Assembly: GCA_002863155.1 (NCBI GenBank)
Contig: PKED01000133.1
Coordinates: 1 to 48,972 of the forward strand
Length of the DNA: 48,972 bases
Reading direction: 5' to 3'
Origin: Sphingomonadaceae bacterium
GTDB lineage: Bacteria > Pseudomonadota > Alphaproteobacteria > Sphingomonadales > Sphingomonadaceae
Positions 9,890 to 18,458 of this stretch are shown one piece after another; position 1 is the stretch's first letter; each line of letters begins with the position of its first letter. A program made the translations under genes and the position numbers. The notes beneath the pieces were generated by a model that searched no databases, was not told the DNA's origin, and saw only the letters and a program-made list of their open reading frames with translations.

Positions 9890-10342
9890 ATGGGCATGTA
9901 TCAGAGCATCGGAACGGCGTCGGATCGCGTGATGAACGCACTGGTTGCGGGGCTGGAACTGGAGTTCGGGCGCGGTGCCGGAGAAGCATTGGCGCATCGG
10001 TTTCTGGAAGCCGAGGAAGCGGATTTTCGCTGGGATGCACGGGTTCAGGAGCGCTGGATCGGCGCATACGAGAGCCCCGAGGACGAGGAATTCGAACTCG
10101 ACCGGATAGCAATCTGCGGGCGGCTCGATGGCAAATGGTTCTGCGCCACCATGCTCGTGGATGGCGATGGCCAGGCCCATGCGCGCCCGCCGAGCGGTGG
10201 TGAAGGCGAGCCTGATCCGGCTGCAGGGCAAGGCCGGCCAGGTCGCCCGCGCACATATGCGCTACATCCAGCGCGACGGCGTCACGCGCGAGGGCCTGCC
10301 AGGCGAACTCTACGGCCCCGAGGCCGACCGCGCCGATGGTGA
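9890..10342 (+). pseudogene. small conjugative-element protein, C-terminus replaced by read-through into relaxase DNA
   Basis: From the ATG at 9890 (GGAGG six bases upstream) the frame gives an acidic protein: MGMYQSIGTASDRVMNALVA, later ERWIGAYESPEDEEFELDRI, and GRLDGKWFCATMLVDGDG. It resembles small hypothetical proteins found in conjugative elements of sphingomonads, from memory. At about residue 97 (near 10,180) the sequence stops being protein-like in this frame, and relaxase coding begins in another frame, so the natural C-terminus is missing. A shortened product could still be made. Confidence 0.55.
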
Positions 10343-11936
10343 TGATTTTCTCAGGCGCACGGCCGGCGATCGCCACCAGTTCCGCTTCATCGTCTCGGCC
10401 GAGGATGGCGCCGAATATCCCGATCTCAAGCCCTATGTCCGCCGGCTGATGACACAGGTCGAACAGGACCTGGGGACCAGGCTAGACTGAGTCGCGGTCG
10501 ACCACTTCAACACCGAGCGTCCGCACACCCATATCGTGTTGCGCGGCGTCGACGATCGCGGCGACAATCTCGTCATCGCGCGTGAATATATCTCGCACGG
10601 CCTGCGCGAACGCGCGTCCGAACTTGTGACCCTCGATCTTGGTCCCCGCATCGACCACGAGATCGAGGCGCGGCTGCGGCACGATGTCGACCAGGAGCGC
10701 CTGACCGCGATCGACCGCCGGCTGCTGCGGCGGATGGATGCGGAGCGCATCGTGGCGGCGACCGACAACGATCCTTTCCAGCAATCGGTCGCGGCCGGAC
10801 GGCTGCGCAAGCTGAAGGCGATGGACCTTGCCGAGGATATCGGCGGAGGCCGCTACCGGCTCGCCGACGGGCTGGAACATACGCTGCGCCACATGGGCGA
10901 ACGCGGCGACATCATCCGCCTGATGCAGCGCGAGCTGACCGCCCGGCGCCTCGACCGAGCGGGCGTCGAGCAGGTCGTGTCGAATAACCTCAGCGAACCG
11001 CTTGTTGGGCGAGTCATCAAGCGCGGATTTTCAGACGAGCATCGCGACCGCCACTACCTGATGGTCGATGGCGTCGATGGCCGCGTCCATTACGTCGACA
11101 TCGGTCGTGGAGCCGCGACTCCGTCGGTGCCCGAAGGGACCACGGTCCGGATCGACCCGCGCGCGGCGACAGTCACGCAGGCCGACCGCACGGTCGATGC
11201 GGTCGCGCGCGCCAATGGCGGGCATTATTCGACCGACTTGCACCTTCGCCACGACCCCACTGCCAGCGAGGCGTTCGCGACCAGCCATGTCCGCCGTCTG
11301 GAAGCGATGCGGCGATCGGGAGCCGGTCCAGAGCGGGCGGCGGACGGAAGCTGGACGATCCCTGATGACCATCTCGCGCGCGCAGAGGCCTTCGCCCAAC
11401 GCCAGCAGCGCGATCGGCCGGTGACGCTGTCGGTGCTGTCGCGCACATCGGTCGCAGACCTGGCCGAAAAGGAGGCGCCGACCTGGCTCGATCGCGAGCT
11501 GGCCGAGGGTGGCGGGAGCGCCGTGCGCGATGTCGGCTATGGCCGCGAGGTGCGCACCGCGCTGGCCGCGCGCCGGCAGTGGCTGGTCGAGCAGCAGCTG
11601 GCCGATGGCGACCGCTCGGGATTCCACTATCGCGATGGCGCGCTGGAAGGCCTTCGCCAGCGCGAGTTGCGGCAGGCCGGCGAGCGGATCGGCGCCGGTC
11701 TCGGCAAGCGCTTCGAGGAGGCCCGGATCGGCGAGCGCATCGAGGGAGTCATCGCGCGCCGGGTGGATCTTGAAAGCGGCAGCTTCGCGGTGGTCGAACG
11801 GTCGCGCGATTTTACCCTGGTGCCGTGGCGCGAGGTGCTCGACCGCAACATCGGCAAGGCAGCGTCCGGCATCATGCTTGCGGACGGCATCAGCTGGCAG
11901 TTTGGGCGCGGGCGATTGGGACCGACGATATCCTGA
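10180..11936 (+). pseudogene. VirD2/DUF3363-type relaxase, N-terminally truncated and interrupted by TGA
   Basis: Relaxases of this type nick the transfer origin of conjugative elements. The frame begins within the family's N-terminal domain (RRAVVKASLIRLQGKAGQVA, RAHMRYIQRDGVTREG), losing the true start. At 10,488-10,490 TGA stands in LGTRLD-stop-VAVDHFN; the family normally has Trp here (TGG), so one base change accounts for it. Beyond the stop the same frame continues with the metal-binding histidine motif DHFNTERPHTHIVLRG and about 470 further residues of the C-terminal domain, ending at 11,936 with a stop. Two lesions make it non-functional as a whole. A restart at 10,536 would lack both nickase motifs. 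Confidence 0.85.
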
Positions 11937-12055
11937 GACTGAGAACGGGCTGCTGGTAACGCCACCCGTGCACGTGTTGGTGGTCGAGGAGTTCAGGCGA
12001 AAACGCTCGATCCAAGGCGTTCTGGCGTTCTAGGGTTGGTGGGGATGACGGGACC

Positions 12056-12382
12056 GTGACTTCACCGATCGAGCGGGAACTTGGCGCAGAGCTGCAGCGC
12101 ATTCAGACTCGTGAGGAATTCATTCCTTTTCTCGGTCAGTTGCTGGCAGTTGACGAAGTGGAGTTTCGCCCGCTCCCTGACGACATGCGGCTGATCATTC
12201 AGAGTTCTTCAGACTACGTCTCGATCGTGCCGGGTCAGCAGTCGACATGGCTCAACGTCGAAACTGATGATGATCACGCTGCGCTTGTCGTCTACCGGGC
12301 CGGCGACGGCAGCTTGCATGTTCTTGCCCGCAGATCGCAGGCTGGAGCGACCGACGGGTGGAGCCTTCGGCCGGGTCCGTAA
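12056..12382 (+). CDS. hypothetical protein, 108 residues
   Basis: GTG start, preceded by a GGTTGGTGGGGATGACGGG stretch that may serve as the ribosome site. The sequence begins MTSPIERELGAELQRIQTRE and has an acidic N-terminal half with alternating hydrophobics, a soluble alpha/beta pattern. I do not recognise a family. It stands between the relaxase remnant and the antitoxin remnant on the same strand. An opposite-strand frame covers it, but that frame is the read-through tail of a truncated gene. Confidence 0.45.
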   Translation: MTSPIERELGAELQRIQTREEFIPFLGQLLAVDEVEFRPLPDDMRLIIQSSSDYVSIVPGQQSTWLNVETDDDHAALVVYRAGDGSLHVLARRSQAGATDGWSLRPGP

Positions 12383-12431
12383 AATGACCGGAAAGCTGTG
12401 CATCGTGCTAGGTGAGGCGCTTCTGACTCCC

Positions 12432-12526
12432 GTTTCACTCGTTGGCGCTGTTTCAACGTTCGGTGAAACTATCTGTTTGAGTGAAAAATCTTGACATTTC
12501 ACTGAAAATCCCCATTTCACAGTTTG
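12432..12526 (+). promoter_or_regulatory. operator array of GTGAAA/TTTCAC palindromes with a TTGACA box
   Basis: The 95 bases before the AbiEi-like gene contain at least four inverted elements: GTTTCAC (12432-12438) paired with GTGAAAC (12463-12469); an 18-bp near-palindrome TTTCAACGTTCGGTGAAA (12451-12468); GTGAAA (12481-12486) with TTTCAC (12497-12502) flanking a perfect -35 box TTGACA (12491-12496); and ACTGAAAAT (12501-12509) with ATTTCACAGT (12514-12523). AbiEi antitoxins are known to repress their own operon through upstream inverted repeats, so an autoregulatory operator is a fair inference. The -10 box is not clear. Confidence 0.6.
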
Positions 12527-12835
12527 ATGAAATCGTCTGATTCTATGAAACAGGTTGAGAGACAGGTGGCAGCTGCGCTGGAAAGCCAGCTGTCCCGCAT
12601 TCCTGTCATCCACCTCGAGAATATGGAAACGGCGGTCGACTGGCGTGCTCATTCGCTTGAGGGGATGCATCGTCCCGATATCGTGGCTCATGTGATTGCC
12701 GATGGCACGCCGGTCGACATCGTCTGCGAAGTCAAGGTACGCGGTTACCCCGTCGTCATCCAGATAGTGCCCCAGATGGAGAACCTTGTCGAAGAGGCGC
12801 TTCAAGATGTGCCGCATCGAGTAGAAATGCACTAG
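12527..12835 (+). pseudogene. AbiEi-like antitoxin/nuclease-fold protein, N-terminal fragment
   Basis: From the ATG at 12,527 about 75 codons look native: MKQVERQVAAALESQLSRIP, then HRPDIVAHVIADG and VDIVCEVKVRGYP. PD...E-V-K is the layout of the restriction-endonuclease-like domain that begins a group of long AbiEi-family antitoxins. Directly after VRGYP (about 12,752) the frame enters the reverse complement of another gene and runs to a chance stop. The winged-helix and C-terminal domains, and any AbiEii toxin gene, are gone. The assignment rests on the short N-terminal pattern and is moderate. Confidence 0.5.
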
Positions 12836-13399
12836 CGACGGGACGAGGGCGGCCACATTGTCCGGTGGCGGCTCGTTGGTATCTGGCAGACGGGCGGCGT
12901 CGTACAGCCAAGCGTCAAGTGCGTCGATGAAAGCCTCGACATAGTCGCCAGTGCTCATGCGCTGACCGTGAGCATTCTCGAAGCGGATATTGGAGACATA
13001 GTCCAGGGTGACTGGGCCATCTGCGTCGGCACTCGCCTCCGCCACCGCGACGCGCGCGTTGGCGGTCAGCACGCGATATTCGTGGTTCAGCACGGCGATC
13101 GCGAGGACCGTGGCATCTGCCTGACCGAGGCCCGCGAATCGATCGGCATGCGATGTGTAGAGGGCCTGCGCCTTCACTCCTATCCATAGGGCCGCGGCAA
13201 ACAGGCGCTGATCTTCCGGGGTCGGATCCGCGATCGTAGCGAACGCTTCTTCCCAGTCTCGAGGGGCGAAGTTCTCTCGAAGCGGTGACGGCAACCTGGT
13301 TGCGAGCCGTCGAAATGGCGTGTCGAAATCGGGTGGCCTCGTCATGCCCTACTGGTAGCCTGCCGCCGGCTCCAGCGCACGATCGATACGCAGCTTGGC

Positions 13400-13452
13400 T
13401 ATCGATCACATTTTGGCATTTTTTGATCGATAAAAGGTCTCTTTATCGATCA
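13400..13452. repeat. perfect 11-bp inverted repeat plus a third copy of its core
   Basis: TGATCGATAAA (13424-13434) and TTTATCGATCA (13442-13452) are exact inverted copies separated by seven bases. A third TATCGATCA lies at 13400-13408 and a related CGATCGAT near 13380. The set sits in the gap between the unrecognised minus-strand gene and the broken dabB end, i.e. at the right border of the accessory region. It could be a regulator's operator, or a recombinase site at the element end. Confidence 0.6.
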
Positions 13453-13764
13453 CGCCTGAGTTTCTAGGCGGCAATAGCGGACGACGACCCAGCCGATGAA
13501 AGCCACCAGCATCAGCATCGCTGCACTGACGATGTCGAGCCTTGCCGACAGGCCGATGCCGCTGCTCTCGATCAGCGTGGCGGTGCCCGGTCCCGATCCG
13601 ATCAGCAGCGCCGCCGAGCCGAGCGCGACCGCGAGCGCCGACAGCGCCAGCGCCTCGATGACGATCAGCAGCATCCGGCTTGGCCGGTGGGGCGTCAGGA
13701 AACCGAGCAATGCGCCCGCAAGCGTGAGCGCGGGTGCGGCGAATGGCAGGAGAAAGATCGACAC
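13450..13764 (-). pseudogene. DabB/NuoL-like proton-conducting membrane subunit, N-terminal fragment
   Basis: GTG start with GGGGA seven bases upstream. The first ~97 residues contain three hydrophobic helices and the family stretch GIGLSARLDIVSAAMLMLVA followed by FIGWVVVRY, as in the N-terminus of NuoL/MrpA-type subunits and of DabB, the membrane partner of DabA (DUF2309) in bicarbonate accumulation complexes. After VVRY the frame runs CRLETQA-stop into the accessory DNA. Full-length members exceed 450 residues, so about four fifths are missing and no dabA is nearby. The divergent LysR gene is the regulator usually found beside such pairs, which favours DabB over NuoL. Confidence 0.65.
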
Positions 13765-13867
13765 ATTTTGTCCCCGACTGGTCGGCCAAGCGGCCGCAGG
13801 GGATCGCTATTCAAAATCAGAACTTCAGAAAAATTCATTGATTAGCCGAAATCGTTCTGTTTAGTGA
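13765..13867. promoter_or_regulatory. divergent promoter region between the dabB fragment and the LysR gene
   Basis: The 103-base gap is AT-rich compared with its neighbours (13,809-13,866 in particular), as expected for a LysR-type divergent control region. Several T-N11-A arrangements can be drawn, but no single one stands out. Confidence 0.35.
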
Positions 13868-14767
13868 ATGTACATGGCCGAGCTGAATTACAACCATCTG
13901 CGCTATTTCTGGGCCGTCGCGCAGGACGGCAATCTGACGCGGACGGCGGAACGGCTGAATGTTTCGCAATCGGCGCTGTCGATCCAGATCCGCAAGCTCG
14001 AGGATCGGCTCGGCCACCAGCTGTTCGAGCGGCGCGGGCGGCGGCTGCATCTGACGGAGGCGGGTCGGATCGCACTCGACCATGCCGACGCGATCTTCGC
14101 GACCGGACAGGAACTGCTCGGCACGCTGCGCGAAACCGGGGCGACGCGGCAGGCGCTCAGAGTCGGGGCGCTCGCTACCCTGTCGCGCAATTTCCAGATC
14201 AGCTTCCTGCGCCCGCTGCTTGGCCGCGACGATATCGATATCGTGTTGCGGTCGGGCAGCCCGGCGGACCTGCTCGCGGGGCTTCAGGCACTGACGCTCG
14301 ACGTCGTGCTGACCAACCAGCCGCCGACCAGCGATGCGCTGTCGCCCTTCATCGCGCACAAGCTGTCCGAACAGCCGATCAGCCTGATCGGCGCACCTGC
14401 GCTGTTGCGCGGACAACACGGCGTTGCGGCCCTGATCGCCGCGCATCCGGTGATCCTGCCGACGATCGGCAGCAGCATCAGGGCCGGGTTCGACGCGCTT
14501 GCCGACCGGCTTGCCGTCCGGCCGCAGATCGCCGCCGAGGTCGACGACATCGCGATGATGCGCCTGCTCGCGCGCGAGGGATTCGCGCTGGCGGTGCTGC
14601 CGCCGATCGCGGTGCGCGACGAGCTGGCCGCGGGCACGCTGGTGGAGGTTGCCTCGCTCGAGGGCCTGGTCGAGACCTTCTTCGCGGTCACCACCGGCCG
14701 CCGTTTCCCGAATCCGGTCATCAGGCTGCTGCTCGACCACGGCGCCGGGAGTGACCACCTGCGCTGA
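13868..14767 (+). CDS. LysR-family transcriptional regulator (NhaR-like)
   Basis: A 299-residue LysR protein. The N-terminal winged helix is intact: LNYNHLRYFWAVAQDGNLTR, TAERLNVSQSALSIQIRKLE and FERRGRRLHLTEAG. A substrate-binding domain fills residues 95-295. The order YNHLRYFW is typical of the NhaR-like group that flanks dabA/dabB or ion-transport genes. A second ATG two codons in (13,874) could be the start. Its presumed target operon, divergent from it, has been cut away by the accessory region, so it may have no local target left. Confidence 0.9.
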   Translation: MYMAELNYNHLRYFWAVAQDGNLTRTAERLNVSQSALSIQIRKLEDRLGHQLFERRGRRLHLTEAGRIALDHADAIFATGQELLGTLRETGATRQALRVGALATLSRNFQISFLRPLLGRDDIDIVLRSGSPADLLAGLQALTLDVVLTNQPPTSDALSPFIAHKLSEQPISLIGAPALLRGQHGVAALIAAHPVILPTIGSSIRAGFDALADRLAVRPQIAAEVDDIAMMRLLAREGFALAVLPPIAVRDELAAGTLVEVASLEGLVETFFAVTTGRRFPNPVIRLLLDHGAGSDHLR

Positions 14768-14813
14768 ATGTCGGCGCGCTTGTCTTGAGACCGCGCCTGC
14801 TGCGTCGGATAAT

Positions 14814-14890
14814 TGGTCGGGACGACAGGATTCGAACCTGCGACCCCCACACCCCCAGTGTGATGCGCTACCAGGCTGCGCTACGTCCCG
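14814..14890 (-). tRNA. tRNA-Pro (GGG)
   Basis: Complete cloverleaf on the minus strand: acceptor CGGGACG pairs with CGTCCCG, discriminator A, and a genomically encoded CCA. The D arm contains GCGCAGCCTGGTAGCGC, and the T arm TCGCAGGTTCGAATCCTG. The anticodon loop CTGGGGG gives anticodon GGG, read as proline. It lies just after the LysR gene. Confidence 0.96.
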
Positions 14891-15101
14891 ACCGAGGGGC
14901 CGCGACATAGGCGGCTTGCCGGGGCGATGCAAGCGTTTGTCCCGCCGCCCCGGTTCACCGGCGCATCGCACGCGTCCGGACCACCGCAACATATGCGCTC
15001 ATACGCTCCTTTGTTGCAGTCGCGTCGCGCGCGTGATAGCGCGCGCCGATTGACGGGCGGGCCAGTATCGGCGCCGCCGCTCCAACCAGTTCAGGACGTG
15101 C

Positions 15102-15443
15102 ATGTTCGCATCCCCCGCCTTTGCCCAGACCGCCGGCGCCGCTGCCGGAAGTGACGCCACCGCTCAGATCGTGGGGCTGGCGCCGCTCTTCCTGGTCTTC
15201 ATCGCCTTTTATTTCCTGATGATCCGCCCGCAGCAGAAGCGCATGAAGGCGCTGCAGGCGGCCGTGAACGCGGTGAAGAAGGGCGACGAAGTGACGACGG
15301 CCGGCGGCATCATCGGCAAGGTGACGAAGGTCGACGAACGCGTTGCCGAGGTGGAGATCGCCCAGGGCGTTCGCGTGCGGGTGGTGAAGGCGACTTTGGC
15401 CTCGGTCGCCGCGACCGGCGGCGCCAAGCCTGCGAACGACTGA
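15102..15443 (+). CDS. yajC: preprotein translocase accessory subunit YajC
   Basis: A 113-residue membrane protein of the SecDF-YajC subcomplex, which aids the SecYEG channel. After a short periplasmic N-terminus there is one transmembrane helix (LAPLFLVFIAFYFLMI) followed by the family signature RPQQKRMKALQAAV, and then a cytosolic domain beginning KKGDEVTTAGGIIGKV. AGGA precedes the ATG. It is first in an operon with secD (7-base gap), secF and an Mth938-type gene. Confidence 0.96.
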   Translation: MFASPAFAQTAGAAAGSDATAQIVGLAPLFLVFIAFYFLMIRPQQKRMKALQAAVNAVKKGDEVTTAGGIIGKVTKVDERVAEVEIAQGVRVRVVKATLASVAATGGAKPAND

Positions 15444-15450
15444 CCGACCG

Positions 15451-17040
15451 ATGCTCGATTTCCCGCGCTGGAAAGTATTGTCGATCATCGGCCTGCTCGT
15501 CGCGCTGATGCTCCTCGCCGTGCCGTCGGTGCTTCCCGAAAAGACGACCGAAAGCTGGGGCAGCTTTCCGCACCCGCGCGTCAGCCTCGGCCTCGATCTG
15601 CTCGGCGGCAGCTATCTGCTGATCGAGGCGAACGCCGACGAGCTCGTCAAGACGCGGGTCGAGGCGATGCGCGAGCAGATCATCAACGAGATGCGCAGCG
15701 CCACCCCGCGCATCGCGATCGGCGATGTCTCGACCGAAGGCGGGCAGCTGAGCTTCCTGGTGCGCGACGTGACCCAGCTCGACGCTGCGCGCGAACGGCT
15801 GAACCGGCTCACCGCGGGTGTCGGGCTGACCGGCCAGCGCGATTGGGACCTGACCTTCGTCGACGCGACGCGCGTGGTGATGAAGCCGACCCAGGCCGGC
15901 ACCGCGCAGGCGATCGAAAGTGCCATGAATACCGCGACCGACGTCGTGCGCACCCGCATCGACAAGCTCGGCACGCGCGAACCGACGATCGTCCGCCAGG
16001 GCACGAATCGCATCGTCGTGCAGGTGCCGGGGCTGAAGGACCCGCAGGAACTGAAGGATCTGCTGGGCAAGACCGCGAAGCTCGAATTCAAGATGGTCGA
16101 CGAGACGCCTTATGTGCCCGGCGGCATCGTTCCGCCCGGCACCCAGGCGCTGCCTTATGTCGATGGCGGCCCGGGCGCCAAGATCCTGGTCCAGCGCCGC
16201 GCGATCCTGACCGGCGATCAGCTGCTGTCCGCGAACCAGAGCTTCAAGCAGGAAGACAATTCGCCGATCGTCAATTTCAGCTTCAATACCGATGGCGGAC
16301 GCAAGTTCGCGCGGGTGACGCAGGAGAATGTCGGCAAGCGCTTTGCGGTGGTCGTCGACGACCAGGTGATTTCGGCGCCGCGCATCAACACCCAGATTCT
16401 CGGCGGGTCGGGCTATATCGAAGGCTCGTTCACCGTTAAATCGGCGAACGAGCTGGCGATCGCGCTCAGTTCGGGCAAGCTGCCGATCACGCTGAAAGTG
16501 GTCGAGGAACGGACAGTCGGCCCCGAACTCGGCGCCGATTCGATCCGCTCGGGCATCACCGCGTCGATCATCGCGACGGTCGCGGTGATCCTGTTCATGT
16601 TCGTCACCTATGGCCGGTTCGGCGTCTATGCCAATTTCGCGGTGGTCATCAACGTGACGATCATCGTCGGCGTGCTCGCGGTGATCGGCGGCACCTTGAC
16701 CTTGCCCGGCATTGCGGGATTCGTGCTGACGATCGGCACCGCGGTCGACGCGAACGTCCTGATCAACGAACGCATCCGCGAAGAGCAACGGCGTGGCCGC
16801 AGCGTGCTCCAGTCGGTCGAACTCGGCTACAAGGAAGCGAGCCGGACGATCTTCGAGGCGAATGTGACGCACGCGATTTCGGCTCTCATCATGCTGCTGC
16901 TCGGCTCGGGCCCGGTCAAGGGTTTCGCGGTCGTGCTGCTGATCGGGATCATCACGTCGGTGTTTACCGCCGTCGTCTTCACGCGGATGCTCGTCGTGCT
17001 GTGGCTGCGTCGCAGACGGCCCGCTACACTCAATATTTGA
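15451..17040 (+). CDS. secD: protein translocase subunit SecD
   Basis: A 529-residue inner-membrane protein using the proton gradient to assist late export steps. One N-terminal helix (LSIIGLLVALMLLAVPSVLP) is followed by the large periplasmic P1 domain (HPRVSLGLDLLGGSYLLIEA; TRIDKLGTREPTIVRQG). Five helices follow from about residue 365, ending in the conserved SGPVKGFAVVL segment. Length and order are normal for the alphaproteobacterial type. It is followed 12 bases later by secF. Confidence 0.97.
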   Translation: MLDFPRWKVLSIIGLLVALMLLAVPSVLPEKTTESWGSFPHPRVSLGLDLLGGSYLLIEANADELVKTRVEAMREQIINEMRSATPRIAIGDVSTEGGQLSFLVRDVTQLDAARERLNRLTAGVGLTGQRDWDLTFVDATRVVMKPTQAGTAQAIESAMNTATDVVRTRIDKLGTREPTIVRQGTNRIVVQVPGLKDPQELKDLLGKTAKLEFKMVDETPYVPGGIVPPGTQALPYVDGGPGAKILVQRRAILTGDQLLSANQSFKQEDNSPIVNFSFNTDGGRKFARVTQENVGKRFAVVVDDQVISAPRINTQILGGSGYIEGSFTVKSANELAIALSSGKLPITLKVVEERTVGPELGADSIRSGITASIIATVAVILFMFVTYGRFGVYANFAVVINVTIIVGVLAVIGGTLTLPGIAGFVLTIGTAVDANVLINERIREEQRRGRSVLQSVELGYKEASRTIFEANVTHAISALIMLLLGSGPVKGFAVVLLIGIITSVFTAVVFTRMLVVLWLRRRRPATLNI

Positions 17041-17052
17041 TCGGTTGATCCC

Positions 17053-18027
17053 ATGCGGCTTTTGAAACTCGTCCCGGACAACACCAATATCGGCTTTGTG
17101 CGGCTGCGCTATTGGGCGTTCGGGCTAACGACGCTGCTGTCGGTCGCCGCGATCGCCTGCGTGCTGCTGTTCCGGCTGAACCTCGGTGTCGACTTTGTCG
17201 GCGGGCTGCTGATCGAAGAGAAATTCGCCAATCAGCCGCCGATCGAACAGCTCCGCAAGACCGTCGACGATCTCGGGCTCGGCGACGTGCGGCTCCAGCC
17301 CTATGGCGACGGCAAGACCGTATCGATCCGTCTGCCCGCGCCCGAAAGCCAGGACAAGGGCGCGACCGAAGCCGTGGTGCGCAAGGTTCAGGCCGCGATT
17401 CAGGCCAAATTCCCCGACGCCCGCTTTTCGAAGCAGGACGCCGTGTCGGGCAAGGTTTCGAACGAGCTGATCTGGAAGGGCATTTTGGCGGTCGTGCTCG
17501 CGGTCGTTGGCATCGGCCTGTTCGCAATGCTGCGCTTCGAATGGCAGTTCGGCGTGTCGACCGTCGTCGCGATCGTCCACGACGTGCTGATGACGCTTGG
17601 TTTCTTCGCGATTACCCAGTTCGAGTTCGACCTGAACATCGTCGCGGCCGTGCTGACGATCATCGGCTATTCGATCAACGACAAGATCGTGATCGACGAC
17701 CGCATCCGCGAAAACATGCGCCGCTATCGCAAAATGGATATGCGCGAGATCGTCGATTTGTCGGTCAACGAAACGCTGCCGCGCACGGTGATGACCTCGC
17801 TGACGATCCTGATCGCGCTCGTCGCGTTGCTGCTGTTCGGCGGGCATGTGCTGCGCGCCTTCACCGCGGCGATGATTCTCGGCGTCGTCGTCGGCACCTA
17901 TTCGTCGATCTATGTCTCGTCGTCGCTGCTGATCACGCTCGGCTTGCGCGCCGAGCCGGTCGCGCCGACGCCCGGCAAGTCGTCGCCGATTTCGGGCGCC
18001 GAGCGGATCGGCCCGATCGACAAGTGA
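17053..18027 (+). CDS. secF: protein translocase subunit SecF
   Basis: A 324-residue partner of SecD with six transmembrane helices. Diagnostic segments are LNLGVDFVGGLLIEE after helix 1, the conserved YSINDKIVIDDRIREN in the loop after helix 4, and NETLPRTVMTSLTILIAL. Its stop codon overlaps the GTG start of the next gene, so the two are probably translationally coupled. Confidence 0.97.
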   Translation: MRLLKLVPDNTNIGFVRLRYWAFGLTTLLSVAAIACVLLFRLNLGVDFVGGLLIEEKFANQPPIEQLRKTVDDLGLGDVRLQPYGDGKTVSIRLPAPESQDKGATEAVVRKVQAAIQAKFPDARFSKQDAVSGKVSNELIWKGILAVVLAVVGIGLFAMLRFEWQFGVSTVVAIVHDVLMTLGFFAITQFEFDLNIVAAVLTIIGYSINDKIVIDDRIRENMRRYRKMDMREIVDLSVNETLPRTVMTSLTILIALVALLLFGGHVLRAFTAAMILGVVVGTYSSIYVSSSLLITLGLRAEPVAPTPGKSSPISGAERIGPIDK

Positions 18028-18395
18028 AGCTCGCGCGCGAAGGCGGCGGCGACGGCCCGCTGATCAGCGGTTTCGTTCGCGGCGGGTTTCGCGTCGACGA
18101 CAATGTCTACACCGCGCTGCTCATCACGCCGCATCGTGCCGATGGCTGGGCGCCGCCTGCCGTCGACGCGCTCGACGAAGCGGCGCTTGCCACGCTGCTC
18201 GCGCTCGATCCGGCGCCCGAGTTCGTCCTGCTCGGCACCGGCGCGGGGCTGATCCTGCCGCCGCGCGCACTGGTCGCCGCGCTTGAGACGCGCGGGATCG
18301 GTGTCGAGCCGATGGACAGCCGCGCGGCGGCGCGCGCGTGGAGCGTGCTTCGCGGCGAAGGTCGCTGGATCGCGGGCGCGCTCTATCCGCTCTGA
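18024..18395 (+). CDS. Mth938-like domain protein (DUF498)
   Basis: A 123-residue protein beginning at GTG 18,024 inside the secF stop (GTGA). It has the Mth938/DUF498 fold signature: ISGFVRGGFRVDD, then EFVLLGTGAGLILPPRALVA and GIGVEPMDSRAAARAW. Related eukaryotic proteins (NDUFAF3) help assemble respiratory complex I. In many alphaproteobacteria the gene sits directly after secF, as here, but its bacterial role is not established. Confidence 0.88.
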   Translation: MKLAREGGGDGPLISGFVRGGFRVDDNVYTALLITPHRADGWAPPAVDALDEAALATLLALDPAPEFVLLGTGAGLILPPRALVAALETRGIGVEPMDSRAAARAWSVLRGEGRWIAGALYPL

Positions 18396-18458
18396 TCTCT
18401 CTCGACGATGGCGACCGGCGCGCTATGGTCGCGCCACACGACAAGGGGGGAGAGAGGC

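Larger units (their letters stand above)
12209..13345 (-). pseudogene. unrecognised protein, C-terminus replaced by antisense of the antitoxin fragment
   Basis: The first ~196 codons (13,345 down to about 12,756) look real: MTRPPDFDTPFRRLATRLPS, ENFAPRDWEEAFATI, and FIDALDAWLYDAARLPDTNE, a mostly helical soluble protein. After HLGHYLDD the frame turns into the reverse strand of the neighbouring plus-strand genes, with low-quality composition to a stop at 12,209. It was evidently cut at the same junction as the AbiEi-like gene, head to head. The function is unknown to me. Three TATCGATCA-type boxes lie just upstream and may control it. Confidence 0.5.

Noticed and set aside
8953-10203. 416-codon plus-strand open frame
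   Set aside because: Only about 9,247-9,731 reads as a sigma factor; both ends are chance extensions across other sequence.
12491-12520. A complete sigma-70 promoter from the TTGACA box
   Set aside because: The hexamer at the expected 16-18 base distance (ATTTCA or neighbours) is a poor -10 box, so only the -35 match is reported.
14814-14890. tRNA-Pro as the attachment site of the left accessory region
   Set aside because: The border of the accessory DNA is inside dabB, more than 1.3 kb away, with an intact LysR gene between.
15027-15044. GCGCGC hairpin upstream of yajC
   Set aside because: Short alternating GC palindrome of a kind expected by chance in this composition; no T run or clear position for a terminator.
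15310-16872. 520-codon minus-strand open frame opposite secD
   Set aside because: It is the His/Asp/Arg-rich antisense shadow of secD; the plus strand has unmistakable SecD motifs.
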